From the NCBI GenBank assembly GCA_012514445.1, contig JAAZAI010000001.1:1-5902 (forward strand): a stretch of 5,902 bases of DNA. Reading direction: 5' to 3'. Positions 1-3,926 of this stretch are shown here, piece after piece (the stretch's first letter is position 1; each line of letters begins with the position of its first letter). The DNA is from Lentisphaerota bacterium (lineage in GTDB: Bacteria > Verrucomicrobiota > Kiritimatiellia > RFP12 > UBA3636). Made by a program: the position numbers and the translations under genes. The notes beneath the pieces were generated by a model. It saw nothing but the letters and a program-made list of their open reading frames with translations. It was not told the origin of the DNA and did not search any database.

Positions 1-142
1 AGATGCGGATGGTGTTGAAGTTCAGCTTCCGCATCGTCGCGAAATCGTGATCCCATTCGGATTCCGGCCAGTCCATGGACTTGGCGTAGGGCGCGCACGA
101 GGCGCCAAAGATGAACGTGTCTTGAGGAAGTTCGTTTGTCAT
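1..142 (-). CDS. GH42-type beta-galactosidase, N-terminal part (runs off the window)
   Basis: The minus strand reads from an ATG at 142 down to the window edge with no stop, giving 47 residues. The piece contains FGASCAPYAKSMDWP, then ESEWDHDFATMRKLNFNTIRI. This is the usual opening of clan GH-A glycosidases, best matching GH42 beta-galactosidases: a first-strand G-A/V-S/C-x-x-P, a tryptophan, a W..D...M helix, then the second strand G/N-F-N-T-I/V-R. The catalytic glutamates of the family lie outside the window. No signal peptide precedes the barrel, so a cytoplasmic enzyme that removes beta-linked galactose from oligosaccharides is likely. The only ribosome-binding hint is a weak GGGA a few bases before the ATG. 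It is transcribed away from the plus-strand glycosidase, sharing the control region between them. Other GH-A families cannot be excluded from 47 residues. Confidence 0.72.
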   Translation of the reverse strand, partial: MTNELPQDTFIFGASCAPYAKSMDWPESEWDHDFATMRKLNFNTIRI

Positions 143-161
143 TGCGTTCCCATTTGCCGTG

Positions 162-191
162 TCGAGACTGGCCGACTCGAATGCCGAGTCG
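162..191 (-). promoter_or_regulatory. Alternative hairpins in the presumed GH42 leader
   Basis: CGACTCG (173-179) and CGAGTCG (185-191) are perfect complements around a 5-nt loop. The same middle segment can instead pair with TCGAG (162-166), through CTCGA (176-180). The two pairings share bases, so they exclude each other. They lie within the leader expected from the promoter at 249-284. Such a layout could act as a leader switch, but the stems are short and nothing else, such as a U-tract or leader peptide, supports this. Confidence 0.25.
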
Positions 192-248
192 ATGGCGAGC
201 ACTCTACACCCGCTCCGCCGACAATGCTAGAAGAATCAAGACAAATTC

Positions 249-284
249 ATGATATTTTACGATAATCAAGCCATCAATTGTCAA
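249..284 (-). promoter_or_regulatory. Candidate promoter(s) for the GH42 gene
   Basis: Two overlapping sigma70-like arrangements read leftward in the AT-richer part of the divergent region. One is a perfect TTGACA (279-284) with TAAAAT (254-259), spaced 19 bp. The other is TTGATG (272-277) with TATCAT (249-254), spaced 17 bp. Either would give a leader of about 100 nt before the ATG at 142. Seen directly: the hexamers and spacings. Use of either is inference. Confidence 0.4.
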
Positions 285-298
285 AGGAGGCTCCTACT

Positions 299-346
299 CT
301 TACAGCCGCAAAACAAGGGGGTGAAATCGGCTGTAAGCCCTGTTTT
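299..346 (+). promoter_or_regulatory. Interleaved inverted repeats just upstream of the plus-strand glycosidase
   Basis: CTTACAGCCG (299-308) and CGGCTGTAAG (328-337) form a perfect 10-bp inverted repeat with a 19-nt loop. A second pair, AAAACAAGGG (310-319) and CCCTGTTTT (338-346), matches over 9 bp with one bulged base and interlocks with the first. A direct repeat GGGTGAAA follows the same area (319-326 and 350-357, 31 bp apart); its second copy includes the GGTGA that could serve as ribosome-binding site for the ATG at 361. The rest of the divergent region 143-360 shows no gene. Possible roles are a protein operator or an RNA leader fold; which one cannot be told from sequence. Confidence 0.4.
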
Positions 347-360
347 CATGGGTGAAAAAG

Positions 361-479
361 ATGTTAAGTCGTTGTAATCTAGCATACTAGCGACGACTAC
401 CGTCGAAAATTCTGTCCACGCCTTCCCGCCCCAGGTCGGCATCGGGTACGAGGCCTTCTGGCTGCGGGATTACGCCTAC
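361..479 (+). other. Disrupted 5' end of the plus-strand glycosidase gene
   Basis: Family-like protein sequence continues upstream of the first usable ATG (480) in the same frame: ATTVENSVHAFPPQVG, then IGYEAFWLRDYAY just before M480. The frame is open back to 378, where it meets TAA (375-377). Between 378 and 480 it holds no ATG, GTG or TTG. A plausible original start is the ATG at 361, which has GGTGA (351-355) five bases before it but is one frame off: it reads MLSRCNLAY and stops at 388-390. Losing one base, or gaining two, near 379-381 would join MLSRCNL to SILATTVENS. I infer an indel early in the gene, or a sequencing or assembly error. Confidence 0.5.
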
Positions 480-1466
480 ATGCTGGAGACCTGCGCCGAT
501 GCATTCACGTCCGACGAGCTGGTCGCGTCCTGTCGGTTGTTCGTGAACGCCATTCGCGAGGAGGACGCCGCGGCCGTTGACTGCGTGAAGTTCACCGGCG
601 AGCTGATCTTCAAGCCGGGTTACGGGAGGATGGGGAGCAAGCCCGTTCTCGACGGCGCTCCGTTCACCGTCGACGTGGTCTGGCTGACCTGGAAGCAGAC
701 CGGTGATCCGCGGGTGGTGGCGGAATCGATCGACCCGCTCGTCCGGGCGATGGCCGCGATGCCGGTCAATCCGGCGACCGGGCTGGCGCACATTTCCTCG
801 TCCCCCGGGGAGGATCGCTGTCCGTACGGGTTCACCGACACGGTCGCCAAGCGCGGCGACCTGCTGTTCGACTCGCTGCTGGTCATCCAGGCGGCCCGGC
901 GGCTGTCCGAGATGCTGACGGCGCTGGGTCGGACGGATGACGCGCGGCATTGGGAGGAAGCCGCGGCCCGCGCGGCCGAGGGGGTTGACCGCGTGTTGTG
1001 GGACGAGTCTGCGGGGCTCTACCTCGCCGCCACGGAGCAGTGCCGTCAGCACGACATTTGGGGCTCCGCGTTCGCCGTGTGGCTGGGCGTTGCGGATGGC
1101 GAGCGAGCGCGGCGCATCGCGACCGTTTTCCGCGACTGCCACGATGGAATCTGTCAGCGCGGGCAGGTCCGCCATCTTCCGAAGCGCGAATACTGGGATC
1201 GTGCCTGTCCGCCGGATACATATCAGAACGGCGGATACTGGGCGACCCCGACCGGGTGGTTCGTGCATGCGCTGGCGCTGGTGGACGCGGACAAGGCGCG
1301 GCAGACGGTCGTCGATCTTGTGGGCGACTTCGCCCGCCGCGGCATCTGCGAGTGGGTGCAGGGCGAGACGACCCGTCTCCCCGGCTACGTCGCCAGCGCC
1401 ACCCTCCCGCTGCAGGGCATCCGCGCGTTGCGGGAGTTGGGATTGCGTGGGTGCGTGATTGCGTGA
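480..1466 (+). CDS. (alpha/alpha)6-barrel (six-hairpin) glycosidase, N-terminus probably lost
   Basis: The 328-residue reading from ATG 480 has the look of a six-hairpin glycosidase of the GH63, GH15 or debranching-enzyme type. Features are GFTDTVAKRGDLLFDSLL (about 118-134; D120 is a candidate general acid), helix pairs with repeated WxxxA patterns (158-200), DTYQNGGYWATPTGW (246-260), and CEWVQGE (290-296; E291 is a candidate base). Homology begins upstream of M480, where the WLRDYAY segment, typical of the substrate-binding barrel end, is encoded but lacks a start codon. The protein made from 480 would therefore miss its first helix and may be inactive. The last residues, RGCVIA and the TGA, come from a GT-rich repeat, so the natural C-terminus may also be replaced. 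No signal peptide is visible. Exact substrate is unknown; the family mostly acts on alpha-glucosides or similar sugars. Confidence 0.7.
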   Translation: MLETCADAFTSDELVASCRLFVNAIREEDAAAVDCVKFTGELIFKPGYGRMGSKPVLDGAPFTVDVVWLTWKQTGDPRVVAESIDPLVRAMAAMPVNPATGLAHISSSPGEDRCPYGFTDTVAKRGDLLFDSLLVIQAARRLSEMLTALGRTDDARHWEEAAARAAEGVDRVLWDESAGLYLAATEQCRQHDIWGSAFAVWLGVADGERARRIATVFRDCHDGICQRGQVRHLPKREYWDRACPPDTYQNGGYWATPTGWFVHALALVDADKARQTVVDLVGDFARRGICEWVQGETTRLPGYVASATLPLQGIRALRELGLRGCVIA

Positions 1467-1549
1467 GTTTGTGGGTGTGGGAGAATGTGAGTGCGTAATC
1501 GTCAACCGCTATCGTCGCCGTTCTCGTCGCCGCTCTCGTCAACACCGAC
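1447..1549 (+). repeat. Composite intergenic repeat, copy 1
   Basis: This element has three parts. First is a GT-rich tract of GTGNGTG-like units, including GTGAGTTTGTGGGTGTGG (1463-1480), which matches 17 of 18 bases of 3783-3800. Second is one TAATCG hexamer (1496-1501). Third is TCAACC followed by TCGTCGCCGTTCTC (1513-1526) and ending AACACCG (1541-1547). Part three also occurs in copy 2, except that copy 1 carries an extra GTCGCCGCTCTC unit. The element starts inside the 3' end of the glycosidase gene and lies between it and the LacI remnant, whose 3' ends face each other. Confidence 0.75.
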
Positions 1550-1571
1550 AATCCGGTCGATCAACCGATCA

Positions 1572-1611
1572 GTCTCGCCAGCCGATTTGGATGAAAGATG
1601 GGGCTGGAGAC
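1572..1611 (-). terminator. Hairpin downstream of the LacI remnant, possible terminator
   Basis: GTCT plus CCAGCC (1572-1575, 1578-1583) pair with GGCTGGAGAC (1602-1611), giving 10 bp with a 2-nt bulge and an 18-nt loop. It lies 14 bp beyond the minus-strand stop of the regulator remnant (1626-1628). There is no T-run after it in either direction, so an intrinsic terminator is only a possibility. Confidence 0.25.
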
Positions 1612-1625
1612 TGCCGGACAAAGGT

Positions 1626-1880
1626 TCATCGCTCTCCGCCGTCCTCGACTGCCGCTTGCGGCAACCCGGCGCCGCAGGACTCGCGTGCGATCAGTTCCGT
1701 CTTGATCCAACGGATGCCGGGCTCGACCGGTTTGCCGTCCAGGCGCTCCACGTTCAGTTGCATCGTCGTGCTGCCGATCAGCTCCGGGTGCTGATCCACG
1801 GTTGTGAGACGAGCGACAAACAAGGGCCACAGGGTGCTTTCACGGAAAGGTTCAACGGGGTCTGGGGTGCCCCCAGCCAC
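1626..1880 (-). pseudogene. LacI/GalR-family regulator, C-terminal remnant
   Basis: Residues encoded by 1674-1811 read RLTTVDQHPELIG, then a helix MQLNVERLDGKPVEPG, then WIKTELIARESC. This is the standard end of the LacI/GalR sugar-binding domain: L-T-T-V-D/R, a G-x-x-A/T-helix-L-x-x-R-L, then E-L-I/V-x-R-E/D-S. An ordinary family member has about 330-350 residues, with an N-terminal helix-turn-helix; here that domain and nearly all of the sensor domain are absent. The upstream part of the open frame (about 1812-1880) does not resemble the family. The remnant stops at TGA 1626-1628, a little beyond the usual RES ending. It cannot bind DNA as it stands. I infer a regulator of the neighbouring sugar genes that lost its 5' part by rearrangement near 1812-1880. 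Members with GntR-type DNA-binding domains share this C-terminus and cannot be excluded. Confidence 0.7.
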
Positions 1881-1882
1881 AG

Positions 1883-1913
1883 CTACTCACCAATCTCTAC
1901 TCACCACTCACTG
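1883..1913 (-). repeat. Short GTGAGTA-type tandem tract, opposite orientation
   Basis: CTACTCACCA occurs twice (1883-1892 and 1897-1906), followed by another CTCAC. Read on the minus strand these are GTGAGTAG/GTGAGTGG units, resembling the GT-rich part of the composite repeats but reversed. It lies just beyond the truncated 5' side of the LacI remnant. Confidence 0.4.
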
Positions 1914-1988
1914 AATCGGTCAGGCGTCGGGGGGGGGCGGGTCTGCTCGACGGGACGTTCCTACGTCAACCCGGGCGACTGACCGATT
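1914..1988. repeat. 75-bp segment bounded by a perfect 10-bp inverted repeat
   Basis: AATCGGTCAG (1914-1923) is exactly complementary to CTGACCGATT (1979-1988). Inside lie a run of nine G (1929-1937) and a small hairpin GACGT-TCCT-ACGTC (1954-1967). No protein-like frame is convincing here. It could be a structured RNA end, a terminator or a decayed element; no duplication flanks it that I can see. Confidence 0.35.
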
Positions 1989-2000
1989 TCCACACGGGCC

Positions 2001-2148
2001 CAGCAATTCGCAATATGGCCGGGGACCAGGGAAACGGCGCGCTCGGAGATCGCGCCCCGAAATCACCGCTAAACGGTGAGTCTACGAGGTAGGGCGGGCT
2101 CTCCGAGCACGCCGCTGCAAACGAGATCGGCCATATTGCGAATTGCTG
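2001..2148. mobile_element. MITE-like non-autonomous element with 21-bp perfect TIRs
   Basis: The left end (2001-2021, CAGCAATTCG... to ...TATGGCCG) is the exact reverse complement of the right end (2128-2148). Both ends are bordered by the direct repeat CACGGGCC (1993-2000 and 2149-2156), an apparent 8-bp target duplication; the match extends to 10 bp if the element's first two bases are counted. Within it, 2036-2049 pairs with 2100-2113 at 13 of 14 positions, and 2063-2068 with 2074-2079 around a 5-nt loop, so most of the element can fold back on itself; the unpaired spacers on the two outer sides are both 14 nt. It encodes no transposase, so it would have to be moved in trans. An 8-bp duplication with CAG...CTG ends is compatible with several DDE families, for example ISAs1, but does not identify one. 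It ends 18 bp before the -35 of the ATPase promoter. Confidence 0.8.
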
Positions 2149-2166
2149 CACGGGCCCACAAACCCC

Positions 2167-2195
2167 TTGAACGGCGGGGACGGCGGGACTATAAT
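2167..2195 (+). promoter_or_regulatory. Strong sigma70-type promoter of the ATPase-nuclease gene
   Basis: TTGAAC (2167-2172) and a consensus TATAAT (2190-2195) are separated by 17 bp. A start site 7-8 bases after the -10 falls at about 2202-2203, which is the A of the ATG chosen for the gene. No Shine-Dalgarno sequence precedes that ATG. The expected transcript is therefore leaderless or nearly so. The MITE-like element and its duplication end at 2156, leaving the promoter intact but replacing the DNA just upstream of it. Confidence 0.7.
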
Positions 2196-2202
2196 GGCGT
2201 CC

Positions 2203-3756
2203 ATGAACCGCTTCTTCAACACCGCCGGTCCGTGCGTGCCGGGCAAGCACTATCTGCTGGACGCCTCCGAGCGCCTGCTCGAGGTGGTCGAGCTGATTCG
2301 CCGCGAACAGTACTTCGTGATCCACGCCGCGCGGCAGAGCGGCAAGACCACGCTGCTGATCGATCTGGAGGCCACGCTTGAGGCGGCCGGCGGCCACCAC
2401 GCCGTCTACTGTTCACTCGAAGGCATGCAGAGCGTCGCCGATCCCCTTCAGGGCATTCCGGCGGTGGTGGAGCGGTTGCGCATGACCATCGCCCGCCACC
2501 GGGCGCTGGCACCCTGCGCATCCGGGCTGCCCTCGGATGGCGGGAGATGGGCCGTGCTCCTGCTCGATGCGATCACAATGCTCGCCGAAGCGAGCGAAAA
2601 GCCTCTCGTCCTGCTCTTCGACGAGGTGGACTGCCTCGCGGAGGGCACGCTGATCTCCTTTCTGCGGCAGATTCGCGACGGCTTTGTCAACCGGGGGCGC
2701 GGAACTCCTTTCCCCAGCTCGGTTGCGCTCGTCGGCATGCGCAACATCCGCGACTACAAGGCGCAGATCCGTCCCGGCGGCGCGACGCTCGGCTCGGCCA
2801 GCCCGTTCAACATCGCCTCGGAGGCCCTGACGCTCAAGAACTTCACCGAGGCCGAGGTCGGCGATCTCTACGCCCAGCACACCGCCGACACGGGGCAGGT
2901 TTTTCCGCCCGAGGCCGTGGCCCGCGCCTTCCACTGGAGCCAGGGCCAGCCCTGGCTCGTCAACGCGCTGGCGCGCGAAGTGGTGGACAAGATGCTCGGC
3001 ATGGACTACGCGAAGCCGGTGGACGCGGCGATGTTCGACACGGCTGCCGAGCGCCTGATCCTGCGGCGCGACACGCACATCGACAGCCTCGTCGAACGGC
3101 TGCGCGAGGAACGTGTGCGCCGGATCGTCGAGCCGGTGCTGCTGGGCGAGGGCGTCGGCGTCTCCTTCCAGTCCGACGACGCCCGCTATGTCGTGGATCT
3201 CGGTTTGCTGCGCACGGATCGCGGCACCTGGGAGGCCGCGAACCCGATCTACCGGGAGGTGATCGCGCGTGCGCTTTCCTTCGATCAGCAGACGGCCATG
3301 CCACAGACCTACGTCAACCGCTGGGTAACGGACGGCCGACTCGACATGAACGGGCTGCTGCGGGGCTTCCAGGAATTCTGGCGCGAGAACGCCGACGTGT
3401 GGGTGGAGAAGTACGACTACCGCGAGGCGGCGCCGCACTTGATTCTGATGGCCTTTCTGCAGCGCGTCGTCAACGGCGGGGCGCACATCGACCGCGAGTT
3501 CGCGCTGGGGCGAAAGCGCCTCGACCTCTGCGTCCAGATGGGGCCGCACCGCTATCCGGTCGAATTGAAGCTGCGCCACAGCGCCAAGACCGAGGCCGAG
3601 GGCCTCGAACAGCTTGGCGAGTACATGGACGCCTGCGGCGCCGTCGAGGGCTGGCTTGTGATTTTCGACCGCCGTCCCCGCCGCCCGTGGAGCCGCCGCA
3701 TCTTCTGGCGCACCGTCAAGTCCGGCCCCCGCACGATCCACGTCGTCGGCGCGTGA
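2203..3756 (+). CDS. AAA ATPase with C-terminal PD-(D/E)XK nuclease-like domain
   Basis: This 517-residue protein opens MNRFFNTAGPC, the standard opening of a widespread family of AAA-like ATP-binding proteins. The P-loop is AARQSGKTT (42-50; K48, T49), with alanine in place of the usual first glycine. Walker B is LVLLFDEVDCL, with D140 and E141, and a sensor-like strand VALVGMRNIRDYK spans 174-186. A winged-helix-like middle follows. The C-terminus has a PD-(D/E)XK signature: RKRLDL (D441), VELK (E454, K456) and QLGEY (Q470, Y474). All key residues are present, so it looks active. Its role is unknown; relatives are usually annotated only as ATP-binding proteins, and roles in DNA processing or defence are guesses. 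ATG 2203 is preferred over TTG 2143, which lies in the right MITE end, and over ATG 2194, which overlaps the -10 box. It is transcribed alone and converges with the GH36 gene. Confidence 0.85.
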   Translation: MNRFFNTAGPCVPGKHYLLDASERLLEVVELIRREQYFVIHAARQSGKTTLLIDLEATLEAAGGHHAVYCSLEGMQSVADPLQGIPAVVERLRMTIARHRALAPCASGLPSDGGRWAVLLLDAITMLAEASEKPLVLLFDEVDCLAEGTLISFLRQIRDGFVNRGRGTPFPSSVALVGMRNIRDYKAQIRPGGATLGSASPFNIASEALTLKNFTEAEVGDLYAQHTADTGQVFPPEAVARAFHWSQGQPWLVNALAREVVDKMLGMDYAKPVDAAMFDTAAERLILRRDTHIDSLVERLREERVRRIVEPVLLGEGVGVSFQSDDARYVVDLGLLRTDRGTWEAANPIYREVIARALSFDQQTAMPQTYVNRWVTDGRLDMNGLLRGFQEFWRENADVWVEKYDYREAAPHLILMAFLQRVVNGGAHIDREFALGRKRLDLCVQMGPHRYPVELKLRHSAKTEAEGLEQLGEYMDACGAVEGWLVIFDRRPRRPWSRRIFWRTVKSGPRTIHVVGA

Positions 3757-3760
3757 GCGC

Positions 3761-3895
3761 GGGGGGGGGAGTGCGTGGGTGTGTGAGTATGTGGGTGTGG
3801 ATTCAGGCTGTAGGCTGTCTGTCCTAATCGTAATCCTAATCGTAATCGTAATCGTAATCGTCAACCCATCTCGTCGCCGTTCTCATCCAACACCG
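3761..3895 (+). repeat. Composite intergenic repeat, copy 2, with six TAATC(G/C) hexamers
   Basis: It begins with nine G (3761-3769) four bases after the ATPase stop, then a GT-rich tract with GTGAGTATGTGGGTGTGG (3783-3800). A tandem AGGCTGT pair follows (3805-3811, 3812-3818). Next are six hexamers TAATCG/TAATCC (3825-3860; the second is TAATCC), then TCAACC, TCGTCGCCGTTCTC (3871-3884) and AACACCG (3889-3895). Order and orientation are the same as in copy 1, which has only one TAATCG. It fills most of the 170-bp gap between the convergent ATPase and GH36 genes. Confidence 0.8.
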
Positions 3896-3926
3896 GAAGA
3901 ATGACGGGGCGGTTCTCGAATGTCTT

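Noticed and set aside
284..290. Perfect AAGGAGG ribosome-binding motif
   Set aside because: No start codon follows at a usable distance, and it is part of a small palindrome (AGGAG-G-CTCCT).
387..1505. Long minus-strand open frame of 372 codons opposite the glycosidase
   Set aside because: It is the GC-driven antisense shadow of a clearly protein-like plus-strand frame, starts in the repeat (MTITHSHS) and has no recognisable family features.
1491..1982. Plus-strand frames through the LacI remnant and composite repeat
   Set aside because: Low-complexity start from the repeat and no family resemblance; the minus strand has a clear LacI C-terminus.
1993..2158. Long palindrome as an integron attC site or a transcription terminator
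   Set aside because: It lacks the attC core sequences and a T-run. Perfect ends plus flanking duplication fit an inserted element better.
3825..3860. TAATCG tandem as a CRISPR array
   Set aside because: Six-base units with no spacers; it is a simple tandem repeat.
2413..3864. Minus-strand open frame of 483 codons opposite the ATPase-nuclease
   Set aside because: Its start MTITITIT comes from the TAATCG hexamers read backward. The rest is antisense to a gene with intact catalytic motifs.
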